From positions 98,339,741 through 98,403,740 of the forward strand of contig CM041465.1 in assembly GCA_023213395.1 (NCBI GenBank): a stretch of DNA of 64,000 nucleotides, in the 5' to 3' direction. Source of the DNA: Cycas panzhihuaensis. Its lineage: Eukaryota; Cycadophyta. Of the stretch, positions 42,499 through 54,300 are shown piece by piece. Positions within the stretch are counted from its first letter, which is position 1. Each line of letters starts with the position of its first letter. The notes below the pieces were generated by a model. The model was not told the DNA's origin. It searched no databases and saw only the letters and a list, made by a program, of their open reading frames with translations. The translations under genes and the position numbers were made by a program.

Positions 42499-42927
42499 GT
42501 CATGGCGTTACTCAGTTTCACTGATAGAGGAAGCCATGGTAACCTTGGCCCTTTTGTCGCTGCGTGGATTCTCGGTGACCCTTCTAGATATGACTTTATG
42601 CATTCCAGGATCTTTCCTCTTGAGGCCATCAATAACGAAGCTAAATACATGGATATTATTGAGGCCCTTATTAATGTGCTATGCTTCCACCATGGACCCA
42701 TTATTCTCTTTTGCTAATCTCAAGTTATCGTGTCCCATATCACCTAGGTCTACCATGTGTGGTGCCAATGCTTGAGAGCCCTTGCCTCAACCACTAGATC
42801 CTTGCTGGCTTGTTTTCCATCTATTGATATCTAACACATTCCTTAGGCCCTCAACGCCGAGGCAGATAGCCTGATTTGTCTCGTTCTTGAGCGTCGCCTT
42901 CCTCTCCTTAGTGACCCACCTTGAGAG
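42499..42927 (+). pseudogene. Separate RNase H ORF, element B
   Basis: It opens at the ATG of 42502: M-A-L-L-S-F-T-D-R-G-S-H-G-N-L-G-P-F-V-A-A-W. It continues A-I-N-N-E-A-K-Y-M-D-I-I-E-A-L and P-I-I-L-F-C, where the third catalytic position should be Asp-Ser but a stop follows. The last motif N-A-E-A-D-S-L is present near 42860. The first Gly of D-G-G is Arg. Sense orientation, after the antisense gene and before the polypurine tract, as in A and C. Confidence 0.78.
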
Positions 42928-43410
42928 ACTTGTTTAGTCTCCCAGGTGCCCAAGTCTCAGTTCATCTTGCATTTCACATCGAGATCTGTTCATACCTCTG
43001 AAAGCTAGCTGCTAATGAGGTTAAACTACGGTGACCACGAAGTTTGTTTTCTTCATTCTACTCTTAGCATCTTAGCACACAACCCTTGCTATTCTTGACT
43101 TTTATCTATACATAGCATTTTGTCCATGACATCTATCTGATCTTATGTGTGGTCCTAACCACCCTTCCATTCTACCCTTGCGATGGAGGCATCCCCCTCA
43201 TCCACTATCATTGCCTGTTATCTATACGGTGTCATATAGGCAACCCCTATATTGTGTCGCCCTTGCCTCTACATGTACATGTTTTGCCATGACACTCCTC
43301 GTTGCCCTTGGCTCACACCATTCTTATGTTTGCTTGTATATATGTATTACTAACATTGTATTGCCAGCATTCGTTGTCGTATTACACCTTCAAGCTGTGA
43401 GGCTTTGCTG
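42928..43410 (+). other. 3' untranslated region, element B
   Basis: No gene. It contains the conserved words AGCTAGCTGCTAATGAGGTTAAACTACGGTGACC (43006-43039), present in A and C at the same distance from the RNase H. The open frame 43145-43432 is not kept in A. Confidence 0.6.
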
Positions 43411-43422
43411 CCAAGGGGGCAG
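43411..43422 (+). promoter_or_regulatory. Polypurine tract of element B
   Basis: CCAAGGGGGCAG immediately precedes the LTR start TGTTTCCTAG. Confidence 0.85.
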
Positions 43423-46400
43423 TGTTTCCTAGTTCTCAAGAATGGGTTCTTGGTAAGTCAACATAGGTAAGTACAAGTATGCTTCTAGCCTTTGCCTTGT
43501 CACTTCTATAGGAAGGTAGACTGAAGCATCCCTTTATTGCATGGCTGATTGATATATTTGAGTGATCATCTTGTATTTGTTGCTTGATCATATTGCTTGA
43601 CATTCTTTCAACCTATGATGATCTATGGGATATGCATCACCATGGAACTCCAAAACCCTCCTATACACCTCCATGTTATCTCAAGCGTCACTTAGTTTGT
43701 GTGATCCATTGACATCCTCTTTACCACATCGCAGCTCTTAGCGCTCCGCTAAGTGTAATTGGTACATCCATATTCCAGTTCCTTGTTTCCTGGGAAGCCT
43801 ACCGCTCTGGTACCTCATCCAGTTTAGGTCATCCTCTCTATGTGACTGTCCCCAGCCATCTAGACAGAAGGCCAGCCCCTCCTAGGCTTAGGGTACCCTC
43901 CCTTAGGGCTCCCAAGCACCTAATTTTGTGTTGATTTTACCTCTTCAGCAAATATCGCAGTACCACGCTAAACTTCATAGTACCGTGAAGTTTATTACAG
44001 TGCGACTATCACATAATATTTTTTTAATATCCCATGGCAATTTTTGTTTTTTTCTTGAAATTTCCACATGGATTAAGCACCCCCTAAGTCCTAGCCTAAC
44101 CCTAATCATCCATTCAAGCTAGGGTTAAGTATAAAACCCAAAAGAACTTCATTTTCCACCTCTTCTTCCACCTACTCTCTTCTCTTCTACTACTTTCACA
44201 GGTAGTTTTCTACATGAATGCATTGTAACATTTAAGTTCCATGTGTTCTAGCCTGAGATCCACCCTCTCCAACTTAGATCCATCATAATAGGCTCGTCAA
44301 GAAGCTTTTCCAAGAAAGGATATGCTCCAAGTGTCACCTCCATGCTCTATTAATAAGTTTCAACAAGTTTCTCTCCAGGTTTCATAACTCTTGCAGGGAT
44401 CTGCCTGTAAGCAACATAGATCTATCTTTTTTTCCCTCTTCCTTGGTAGACCTGTCTCTAATCCATCCTAGTAGGTACCACCTCATGTTTGTTAAATTTT
44501 GTTCCTTTTAAACTTCCTTAAAAGAGATTAGATTGTTTGGAATATCTTTCATTTTCTAGCTTTCCAGTACATATAGGAGGGATCCCCTCTGTTTCTTTCT
44601 TTCTATCCATATTATCTTCCTGCTTTCTCCTGGTTCTTCCAAGGAGGTTGCAGGGAGAGGTCCTCAAAGAGTGAGAGAAAGGAGCCAAGGCAGGTTCCGT
44701 ACCCAACTAGGCTTGCTCCTCAAGGGCAACCCCCTTCTCCTCTTTTCCTCTCCTCCTCTTGTGCCTTTCTTGGGCTACCAGGGAACTCCCAGAAGTAGGC
44801 TATCGCTGGAATTAGTGTATGCAACCTCTTGTTACACTAGTTTTAGGCCTGAGTGCCTTATTTGGGCAGATTTTCTAGCCCTGAGTAGTGTCTCATATCG
44901 ACTTTAGGTCTTGTCTTGGTCAATATTGCAAATTACTGCACATAGCAACACTTGCAACATAGATGACATTTATAAATCTCGTGCTATTTGTTTCTCTCAT
45001 CATTTACTTCCATTAGGCCATCCCAACTTACTATTTCTTGTGCTTGGAGGTCCCATGGAGGTGCACTTGTAGGAGGATTAGCCATTATGAGGCTAACCAT
45101 CTGCATCCCTTGTCTTATATTGTTTGCTTTAGAGGAGATTGGAAGTGGTCTACTTGGTTGGAAATTTACTTAATTCAAAGAGATTTAACTTACAACATTC
45201 TTAGCATTTCACAGTTGCATATATATATTTGTTTGGCACTCTAGCAGCCCTTAGAAAAGGGAAGAGAACCCTTGTGATTGTAGGTTTACCACATCACTTA
45301 CAGAGAAGGACAAACCATTTCAATTCGGGTACGTTTCTTTGCTTTCCTTTACCTTGGTCATTTCAGCTTTTAGCATAGTTCCTTTTCCTTTGCCTTTCTT
45401 CTTTCTTCCTTTTAATTCAGGGAAGGTAAGGAAGCCCCAACAATGTCTCCCTATGCTGCCTGTGTGTTGGGAGAAGGAAAAGAAGAAGTGGATGCGGTGC
45501 AAGATGGTGACTTTGTTTCAGCCACATCACTTTCTAGGTACGCCACCTTCCTTTTTGTAGTTCTTTTCTCTGCCTATCTTCCAAGTTTGCATGTTTGCAT
45601 GATAAGAACATAAAAGGAAAAGATAAAAAAGAACTAATTTGTACCATCCATTTGCATATGCACACTAGCTTGCATTCTAGGAAAGAGCACAAGATAGGAG
45701 ATATCCCCTTCCTCTTTCTGTTTGCTTGCATACAACCTACTAGGATTTGCATCCTTAGCATGCATCTTGTGTGTTAGATTAGTTTGTCTCTCCTGTCCCC
45801 TTTCTCTTTGTTTAAAGTGAAAAGAGAGTGAGGGTTTCTATTAGAGAGAAAACAAAAGAAAGTACATTTGTTGTCTTTTATATATATACTCCTTTTATCT
45901 CTTGTTTGTATACATAACCAATTAGACACTGTTTCACTATTACACATAGAAGGTAGACTCCTTCATATATAGGACAGTGGGAACTACTTCCTCCATCATT
46001 CTTTTCTCCCCTAAACTCACTCTAGGTGGGTTAGTTCAAGGAGGATTCATCCTCTAATTCATCCTCCCCTAACCCTATCATATGTATACCAACTTAATAG
46101 CCTCAACACCTTCTACTTTAGGTCAGCCTCATGTGTGAGGTGGTTACCCAACACCACCCTTATGAGCGTGTGCCTCTAGTCCCACTTACCTACATATATC
46201 CTATCCATACCCCTTCATCATCCATGAGGATCTGCTTCCTCATTGGGTCTTCTCCTTTCCTTCCAGCCATCCAAGGGCAACGAAACCTACGTTTTAAGGT
46301 TACTTAGGAAATCAAGAATATACCTCACTTGTGCCACCTCAAAACTAAGACTAAGTTACCTAGAGGAAAGTTGTGCACCATTTGTGGGTCCCAAACCTGC

Positions 46401-46529
46401 ATTCTGACGTATGGATGCCCTGTGCAGGTGATTCCTTCACTTGTTAGGTTACCTCTTTTATTCTAGAGCCTTCTATTAACCAAACTAACCCTAAACATGT
46501 GTAGTTACCATCCCATAGACACGATTCCA
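43423..46529 (+). repeat. 3' LTR of element B
   Basis: TGTTTCCTAG to CGATTCCA, 3107 bp; partner of 28870-32046. About one position in ten differs in the first 220 bases by eye, mostly transitions. A short duplication (ATTCATCCTC) near 46050 is unique to this copy. Confidence 0.92.
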
Positions 46530-46945
46530 ATGCCTGCTAAGAGTATGGTCCCACATGGAAGGAAATGTGTGCATAACTCAAACAATCCTATAACACAAAT
46601 CATGTAATAATCAACTCTAAATCATCATGATCTATAGTTCCTCATGCACCTATACACCTATACACATATATACATAAACACATAAATAAAAACAATGAAA
46701 TAAACTATCATAACATCATCATTGTATACCAAATGGGGTACCAATGACCCATCTATATACATAAAAATCATAATGTGTCATATCATACAAATGGTATGGT
46801 ACATCATCTATACGAAGCCAGAATCCTTGCAGGGAGGAGTATAATCATGTGGTAACATATGGTGACTCCCTAGAGGTCCACTGCTTTGCTCTCTAGTGCT
46901 CCTCTGCTCACAGAGTGTCATCTCCTGATCACAATGATCCCTCCC
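46530..46945 (+). other. Element A resumed: untranslated segment
   Basis: After ATGCC (the decayed duplicate) A continues with TGCTAAGAGTATGG, homologous to 38942 onward in B. No coding region is supported. Confidence 0.65.
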
Positions 46946-47499
46946 TAGGAGACCACATGCCTCCTAGGCTCCTCTTGCGTCACAAGGAGCTCCCTGCCTT
47001 GCTCTCCTTATCTCGAGGCCTTCTCATTGTCATCGTTGGCATCTGTGTATGGGTCCTATTCTGCCATGATCTCAATGTAACCTGGTCCACCAATTGATCG
47101 TATCTCCGTTGGAGATGATCCCTCTCCCCCTCTACCCATCAGAGCCCCTCCTCCACTCCTCCGAGTCGCTCCTCTAGCATGACAAATCTGACACAGCTCT
47201 TCGCGTCTCCATCTACTCTAGTACCCTAAGCCTCTAGCACCTAGACTCGACCACATAGGGTATCCCTCTCTGCGTAGGTCCCATCCAGCTCCCCTGTAGT
47301 TATCCCACCCTTGCCTGGTGCTCCTGGGACTCTGCTACCCAGATGTCCTTAGCCCTAATCAATGGGGTAAATGCTACTGTGTATGCCTCCACTAATCATG
47401 GCTTCTCTCCTGCCTGGATGGGAGGTTACCCCTTCATGTATGCCTAGGGGAATATCCCCCAGACTATCGCCTCGATCAACCTCCCCATCTCCGCTACTC
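46946..47499 (-). pseudogene. Antisense gene exon 3, element A
   Basis: It reads G-V-A-E-M-G-R-L-I-E-A-I-V-W-G-I-F-P, V-A-F-T-P-L-I-R-A-K-D-I-W-V-A-E-S, then, after a frameshift near 47310, charged helical sequence and M-T-M-R-R-P-R-D-K. It joins exon 2 in phase 1. Stops mostly sit at former Gln/Trp codons. The 3' end is approximate. Confidence 0.55.
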
Positions 47500-47626
47500 C
47501 TACTAAATCAAATGTGACATATTAGTCCACATATCCATATGCATATAAAACCCTCAAAACTAAGTAAAAAATAAACTAACCAAATGCTTGATAGTCAAAG
47601 GATGGGAAGAAAAGGTAATGTCTCAC
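47500..47626 (-). other. Intron 2 of the antisense gene, element A
   Basis: 127 bp. Donor AGAG/GTGAGACATT, a GGACTAAT branch-point-like word, acceptor GATTTAGTAG/GAGTAGCGG. Exon 2 ends V-V-L-R plus one base; the joined codon is GGA and the frame remains open into G-V-A-E-M-G. Confidence 0.8.
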
Positions 47627-48875
47627 CTCTTAGGACAACTGGCTCATCTTCTTTAGTGACTATCACCTCTTTGGGACCTCTCTTGGCTGTTGGTACCTCC
47701 TCCTCCTTGGGTACTACCTCGCCAATCGCCTAGCCTATCGGGGCATCTCCTCCCCCCTCCATCACTGCCTCTACTGCTACTGCCACTGCCTAAGCTCTCT
47801 TGACCACTCTCAGTTTCTAGACTGGGGTGCAGGGTGGTCTGCCTCTCCCTGCAACTCCTAAGGGAACTGCCTCTCCTCCTATAGCTCTTGAAGGCCTTGC
47901 CTCACCTCTTGTTGTCCCTGATGGACCTGCCTCACTACCAGCTACTCGTGATAGGCCTACCCCATCGCCCTTATCATCACCATCATCATCGTCATCCCCT
48001 CCAAGACCACCTCCTACTCTTGTTGCTCTACCTGCCTCATCATTATTATCCTACCTCAACCCTCTCTATGGATCTGTCATATAGTTTTCCATGGTGAGGA
48101 GGTCCAGTGATGTCACCTCTATCGAGTGCCAGATGTGTGCCTGATCCTTAGTCCCCCTAAACCAAGCCTTCCACTTATATACCATAGGAGACCATGCTAA
48201 GATAGGGTGTGGTCCTCTTGCTGGTGCTATAGCTCCAAAGTGGTCAAAAAACTAGCATTGCAGTAGTGTATTATAGGAGAATCCTCCTCTCTCCATCACT
48301 CTGATAGCATCTAGCCAGGCGATCATATTCGTCGCTATCAGGGTAGCCTAATCCATCCACTCCCCAGCCTCACATCTCCTCACTGTCTCCATCCAACTAC
48401 TGGGGATATCCCTATAGTTTTGTTTCAAGGAAATCTGGAACAGAATACCCAGTGTAATCAGCTTCCTTACCCAAGGAATCTGTGACATAACCATGCTCTA
48501 TATATGTATCCCATGCCTATCCCACCTATCCTAAACCGTGAAGAATATGTTCAGCTCCCTATACATGGCATCATTGCTAGGCAACACCCCTAGCAATGAT
48601 GGTGCTCCTCCTGTGGGTACGCCAAGGATCCTCCAGATGTCCCTTGGTGTGATGGTAATGTCCTTTACCTAGGGGAGGTGGAATACGTGTCATCTACGAT
48701 CCCAATGGGCGACGATGTCTACCAGAAGACACTAGTCTGAGGCATATTGCAGCATCCTAATAACCTTCAGCAAACTGCATCTCCCTAGGATCTGTGGATC
48801 CCCTTGAGTCAGCATCTCGATGAAGCTCATCATAGCAACTCTAATGTTTTCATGGTTGTCCACCATGATAACTGC
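47627..48875 (-). pseudogene. Antisense gene exon 2, element A (plant-mobile-domain-like)
   Basis: It opens A-V-I-M-V-D-N-H-E-N-I-R-V-A-M-M-S-F-I-E, then C-L-L-V-D-I-V-A-H-W-D-R-R, H-V-F-H-L-P, D-I-T-I-T-P-R-D-I-W-R-I-L-G-V-P-T-G-G and S-N-D-A-M-Y-R-E-L. Then come K-L-I-T-L-G-I-L-F-Q-I-S, S-W-M-E-T-V-R-R-C-E, D-H-F-G-A-I-A-P-A-R-G-P-H-P and L-L-T-M-E-N-Y-M-T-D-P. A strongly acidic D/G tract and four 10-residue repeats (47832-47951) lead to V-V-P-K-E-E-E-V-P-T-A-K. It has the best-preserved domain text of the three copies although about ten stops remain. Confidence 0.65.
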
Positions 48876-49370
48876 CTGCTGAGCACCCAACAATCAGTCA
48901 AAATACCTCTATGTCTACCTGCCTATCCTTAGGTTGCCTCTCCCCTTATCCGTATTGGGTTTGGCATCCCTTTGGGTCAATTTCCTCTTTCCATATTTGG
49001 ATCTCCTTGCCTCATGCCAAACTTTGCGGTATCGTAGAGTTTGGCAGGGGTCCCGCTGAGTTTTTAGAAGTATCTCAGTGGCCCTATGGCAAACTTCGTA
49101 GCACCACGAATTTTGTCATGAGGCCAGCCTTACCCCCAATAAAATGGGAGGTTTGCCCAAAAATCCCAAAAAATTTTACTCTAGTAAGCCAGACTCAGGC
49201 CCACTGGGACTAGGGCTACCTAATACCCTATTCATCCCTCTCTCTGGACCAAAATCAAGCTCTAGATGATCCCAATTCATCCTTAAGGGGCCAAAAATCA
49301 CTTAGTAAAAGCATAAAATGACATTCATTTTAAACGACAAAATAAGGTGGCTATGGGACAATCCACTTAC
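48876..49370 (-). other. Intron 1 of the antisense gene, element A
   Basis: 495 bp. Strong donor GATCTG/GTAAGTGG and acceptor GGTGCTCAGCAG/GCAGTT. The join M-V-V-A-R-P-D-L to A-V-I-M-V-D-N-H is in frame, phase 0. A nearer AG (48879-48880) is an alternative acceptor that would add one residue. Confidence 0.72.
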
Positions 49371-49394
49371 CAGATCTGGCCTTGCTACCACCAT
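49371..49394 (-). pseudogene. Antisense gene exon 1 (24-nt coding), element A
   Basis: ATG at 49394 followed by seven codons, M-V-V-A-R-P-D-L, ending at a consensus donor. Sequence and phase match B's exon 1. The exon itself is intact; the gene is broken only further downstream. Confidence 0.62.
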
Positions 49395-49553
49395 CTTGTC
49401 TCCTTAGTCCTAATGGCTATCTCCTCACCTTGGTCTAATGGCCTGATCTCCCTCTACATGCCTCTGAAGTTAAGTGGCGCTCTACTGCGTAAGGAAAAGG
49501 GCTCCAGATCGATTGTGAACCTGTGAAAATGAATCCTGATTTCGCTGAGTTTT

Positions 49554-49564
49554 CCTTATATAGG
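49554..49564 (-). promoter_or_regulatory. TATA box of the antisense gene, element A
   Basis: Minus strand CCTATATAAGG, 160 bases from the ATG of exon 1, followed by AAAACTCAGCG and later TTCATTTTCACAGG as in B and C. Confidence 0.6.
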
Positions 49565-49575
49565 TGGGGGCCCCG

Positions 49576-49812
49576 ATGGGTACCTCCTCCTTCTCTCCTA
49601 CCGTGACAGCCCTTAGGACCGTCTCTCTCCCCTTATTATCTTTGCCTTTTAGGTCTGTCTCCCATTTTGCCTCCATAGCCCTCTTTTCTTTTCTCTTCGG
49701 GCATATTTATGGTGAGCCCTTCATTTCATGTGAGGCCCCTTCTACCACGATTTTCGTACCATCTCCAAACATGCCTGTGTTTATACTCATTTGGATCATT
49801 TCATCATCCTAA
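49576..49812 (+). CDS. Uncharacterised sense ORF upstream of second RNase H, element A
   Basis: It starts M-G-A-P-M-G-T-S-S-F-S-P and resembles C's 6941-7363 frame (S-L-P-x-x-x-x-P-F-R-S). It ends at 49812, but the similarity picks up again in the frame at 49834 (P-K-E-V-P-S-P-S-R-T). No domain is recognised. It may be promoter DNA of the opposite gene that happens to stay open. Confidence 0.3.
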   Translation: MGTSSFSPTVTALRTVSLPLLSLPFRSVSHFASIALFSFLFGHIYGEPFISCEAPSTTIFVPSPNMPVFILIWIISSS

Positions 49813-50118
49813 ACCTAGTTTTGCTACCCATTCGTGCCTCTAAGGCTCCCAAAGGAAGTGCCTTCCCCATCTAGGACTGTGCCTCACTTCCTTCAGCAAC
49901 CTTTGGGACCCCAAAGGGGCCTTTTTGTCGTCATCTCCTTCCCACCCACTGGGTTGGTCTCCTCATCCATGGATAGTCTTATCTTTGGGTCCTCCTACCC
50001 CTTATGGCCTCTATCCATAGCCACTTGAGCCCCTCACGACTGTTTCACCTCGCTAGGTCCTTCTCTTCACTCATCGACTCTGTCATCACTCTTTTTCCTC
50101 ATTCACCCTATCGAGATC

Positions 50119-50556
50119 TCTATCCCTTCTAACTTTACATTACTTATCTTCATCGACGATGGAAGTTGTGGAAACCTAAGCCCTTCTGCTACTGTGTGGA
50201 TCCTTTGTGACCCCTCTAAATATGACTACATGCATTCCATAGTCTTCCTCCCTGAAGCCAACAGTAATAAAGCTGAATATACAGTTGTTATTGAGGCTCT
50301 TACTGGTGCACTCCACTTCCACTGTGGACCCATCATCCTCTTCTACAACTCCTAGGCTGTGTCGCATCTCACCTAGGTCTACTAGGTGCATTGCCCATGC
50401 TTGAGAGCCCTCGTTTCGACTGTTAGGTCCTTTTTATCTTATTTCTCATCTGTCAACATCTGACACATCCCTCAGGATCGTAATGGTAAGGCAGATAGCC
50501 TTGTTCATCTCATCCTCGAGTGTCATCTCCCTCTCCTTGATGATCCCCCTTGAGAA
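50119..50556 (+). pseudogene. Separate RNase H ORF, element A
   Basis: It reads L-L-I-F-I-D-D-G-S-C-G-N-L-S-P, then A-N-S-N-K-A-E-Y-T-V-V-I-E-A-L, I-I-L-F-Y-N-S (catalytic Asp changed to Asn), and D-R-N-G-K-A-D-S-L. The expected ATG is changed, apparently to ACA, and at least four stops follow. The order relative to the antisense gene and polypurine tract is as in B and C. Confidence 0.72.
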
Positions 50557-50953
50557 ACTTATCTGGTTTCCTAGGCACCTAAGTTTCGAGTCATCTCTTC
50601 TTTCATATTATGATATGTTTACACCTCCAAAAGCTGGCTGCTAATGAGATTAAACTATGGTGACCACCAGGTTTGTTTTCTTCATCCTACTATCTGTGCT
50701 GCTCCTGATACAGAACTCTTATTATTCTAGTTCTCCCACGTACATAATTTTCGCAGCATTTACTCAATTGCAATCATGAATACTACCATTAGTTGTTACA
50801 TTTATATGATGAGGGCATCTCCCCATCTATTTTCTCTACCTATCAGCTTCAGAGCGGCACATGGGTAGTCCCTATGTTGTCTCTCCCTTGTCTCCCTATC
50901 CATGCATCCTGACATGACACTTGCCATCATCCTTAACTCATACTATCATCATA
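50557..50953 (+). other. 3' untranslated region, element A
   Basis: No gene. Carries AAGCTGGCTGCTAATGAGATTAAACTATGGTGACC (50631-50664), also present in B and C between RNase H and the polypurine tract. Confidence 0.6.
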
Positions 50954-51047
50954 TTTATTATACATACATATATATATATATATATATACATACATATATA
51001 TATATACATATATACATATATATATATATACATATATACATATATAT

Positions 51048-51091
<44 letters not shown>

Positions 51092-51126
51092 GTATATATA
51101 TATATAGATGTATATATATATAGATG

Positions 51127-51170
<44 letters not shown>

Positions 51171-51302
51171 CATATATACATATATATGTATACATATATA
51201 CATATATATACATATATATGTATAAATACATATATACATATATATGTATAAATACATATATACATATATATGTATATATATATATACATATATATATATA
51301 TT
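50954..51302. repeat. Compound TA/CATA microsatellite
   Basis: About 350 bases of alternating (TA)n and ACATATA units with some TAGATG and TATAAATA variants. Both strands stay open over long stretches and give frames of alternating Tyr and Ile; these are not genes. In B the homologous place has only CTTGTATATATGTATTAC (43336). Confidence 0.97.
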
Positions 51303-51365
51303 ATTAACATTTTGTTGCCAGCATTTGCCATTGTATCACACTTCTAAGCAGTGAGGCTCTACAAC

Positions 51366-51376
51366 CAAGGGGCCAC
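51366..51376 (+). promoter_or_regulatory. Polypurine tract of element A
   Basis: CAAGGGGCCAC precedes the LTR start TGTTTCCCAG; the tract has lost purines relative to B and C. Confidence 0.75.
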
Positions 51377-54300
51377 TGTTTCCCAGCTACTGGGAATGGA
51401 CATAGATGGGTCGACTCAAGTAAGTATAGGTATGCTTCTATCCCTCACCTCCATCAATTCTACTAGAGGTGGATTGAAGCATTTCATTTACATTACATGA
51501 TTGTTTGGTTCATTGAGTGATCATTATGCATCCATTGCTTGATCATGCTGCATTATACCATTTCAGCCTATGATGATCTAGGGATATACATCCCATGTCA
51601 CTCCATAACCCTCCTCCACATCTCCACATTGTCCCAAGTACTAATTGGCTCCCATAGCCTGATCACATCTCCATTGACATACCTTGACCCCTAGCACCTT
51701 ACCTAGGCATGGTTGGCATATTTTTACTTGTTTATTAACTTTCTGGGAGTTTCTCCCCTTTGATATTTTGCCTATCATAGGTCTCTTAGGTCCCATGACT
51801 ATCTCTTGCCACTTGGATAGAGTGTCATGCCCCTTAGGCCTGAAGCATGCCCATTTTCCTAAACTTCTAAACTCCATATTGTTATTTATCTACCGCACTA
51901 TGGTAAATATCATGGTACTACTGCATACTTCACGGTACCGTGAAGTTTACCACAGGGCAACTATTATTTTCTATGTTTTAATATCTACCGTGGCTAATTT
52001 CGTATTTATTGTAAAATTTCCACATGGTAGAGATGTATTCCCAGCCCAAGCCAAACCCTAATTGCTCGATTAAGATAGGGTTGGTTTTAAAAACCCAAAA
52101 ATGTCCCCATTTCTTCCTCTTCCACTCTCAAAAAACTCTCTCTCTCACTCATTCTACACAGCTTCCTCTAGAAATACCCTGCAAGTAATTAATGTATCAA
52201 TCTTCCAACCTGAGATCAGCCCTCTGCAACTCTAGATCTATAATAATAGGCCTACAACAATGCTACCCTGAGGAAGCACACACTACAAGCTTGCCACCAA
52301 GCACATATATCCCTCTTTAGTCTAGTCTCATCTTTAGATTGCAGCCTCCATAGGGTTTCACCTGTAAACCCTATAGGGTTGGCCTTCTTTCCTCTTTTCT
52401 TAGGTAGATCTACCCCCAATCTACCTACAATAGGTATTCCTTCCTCTGTATTTTATTTTTCTTCCTTCAAATTATTGAAAAGTGGTTTGAATATATTACA
52501 CAACACCCATTTCTCCCAGTTTTCTTACTGCACATAGGAGGTAAACCCTCCTTTTTCTTACCTACTCATCATTCCTTCCAACTCTTCCCTGGTTTCTCCA
52601 AGGAGGCATCGAGGAAGAGGTCATAAAGGTAGAGTGAAAGGAGAAAATACGGGTTCTGTACCCAACAAGCCTTCTCCTCAAGGATAGCCCCCTTATCCCC
52701 ATTCCTCTTTCTCCTTCTTGCTTCCCTTGGGTTTCTAAAGGGCTTCTAGAAGTAGGGTCACCGCTAGCAGCAATGTACATAACCTATTATTGTGCTTGCT
52801 CTCAACTTTGTAGGCCTTACATGAGTAAGAATTACAGCCCTAAATCCAAACCCTACCCATCATTTAGTGTTAGGTTAGTTAGAGGTTGTAAAAGTTACAC
52901 TTCACAACTCTTGCAACTTTATCGACGTTTATAGATTTACTGCAACCTGTCACTCACACATCAAGTTTCTGTTATACCATCTTTGCCTATTGTATTTGTG
53001 CTTGGGCAGTGTGGAGAGTTGAAGTCTTGGAGGGCTAGCCATTCTGAGGCTAAATACCCCTATCCTCCTCCTTATTTTCTTTGCATGAAAAGAAATCAAA
53101 AGTTGGCTTTAGATGCAAAAGTTTCTTTTGGTTAAGATAACTTGCATTCTATTATTTTATATATTGCATACACATATACACCATGTGTCCTAGTAGCCTC
53201 GTATGGAGGGAAAACATCACTTGGTTGCAGGTTCCCCTTTTACCATACATGGAGAAGGAGAAAGACACTTCCACCCAAGTACGTCCTTGTCTTTCTTCTT
53301 GGTATTTCACTTTAGTCTCTTGCATAGCTTTCTCTTCTTTTTTCTTTTTCACTTTTCCTTTTAATTTGGGGAAGGTAAGGAAGCCCCCCCACCCTCATTC
53401 GTTGGCATCACCATACAATGACGTCCACATTTGGAAATAGCAATAGAAAAGTGAACATAACAAAGGGGATAATGCTCCTCTAACCATACATTTTTTTGGG
53501 TATGCCCCTTGCTCCCTTTTTGTCATACTCCTCTTGTTTTATTTTTCTCATCCACGTGCATTACATATGAAGGAAAAAGGGAAAGAAAAAGAACTTGCAT
53601 ACATTACCCACACATATTTAGTTTGCTTGCCTATTCAAAAAGTGCACTAGATAGGGGCCATATCCATTGCATACTTATTTGTTGGACGTTCTTCTTAGGC
53701 TTGTATTCCTTGCATGCACCTTGCATCACTTATGATTACTTTGTTAGTTCCTCACCCTTTTTTGCATTTAAAAATCAAGGAGAGAGAGGACATGAATGAG
53801 TGAATAAATGAGTGTTTTATTTCTTGTTTATGATTGTTCCTTTCCTCCTTCCCAAAAATAACCCCCTTTTTTATGTAAGAATACAACACCATATTCCCAA
53901 CCTTACCATCACCCACATTGCATAGCCACTCACATGCAAAAGAGTTGAGACTCTCTCCACCATCATTTCATGTCCTTTAGGTCGTCTTAGGCATAGTGCC
54001 CTAAGGACAATCCCCTTTCAAGGCCACTTCTTTTTTTGATCTTTGTTGTACTTGTCATAGCTAGGCAACCTTAGCGCAACCTTTAGGTTGGTCCCACACT
54101 TATAGATTGGTCATCTCACCATTCTGCTTTGAGTGCACATCACCCTTGTTACTTGCCTAGGCCCACTTCTCTTACACCCCCTATTCTATATGAGGAGCCA
54201 TCCTCTCACTTATTTTCTCCTCCCTCCTTTGGCAATCTAAGGGCGGGAGGGCCCATCTTTCGAGGTTACTTAGGAACCTGAGGATATCTCTCATCTCCTT

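Larger units (their letters stand above)
28870..46529 (+). mobile_element. Element B: Tat-type Ty3/gypsy retrotransposon nested in A
   Basis: About 17.7 kb long: 5' LTR 28870-32046, gag-pol 32302-38568, antisense gene 39384-41777 (minus), second RNase H near 42499-42927, polypurine tract, 3' LTR 43423-46529. Flanking five bases are GTGTC (28865-28869) and ATGCC (46530-46534), three of five identical with two transitions. B's own uninterrupted sequence (38930-38950) shows what A looked like at the break and confirms the join. It is the only Tat element here with both LTRs and all internal parts uninterrupted, so it is the best reference for the family. Confidence 0.9.

Noticed and set aside
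45320-45777. Short frames on both strands repeated at 30814-31306
   Set aside because: They recur only because they lie in the two LTRs of element B.
50902-51331. Overlapping 70-130 residue frames of alternating Tyr and Ile on both strands
   Set aside because: They are translations of the TA/CATA microsatellite and have no coding signal.
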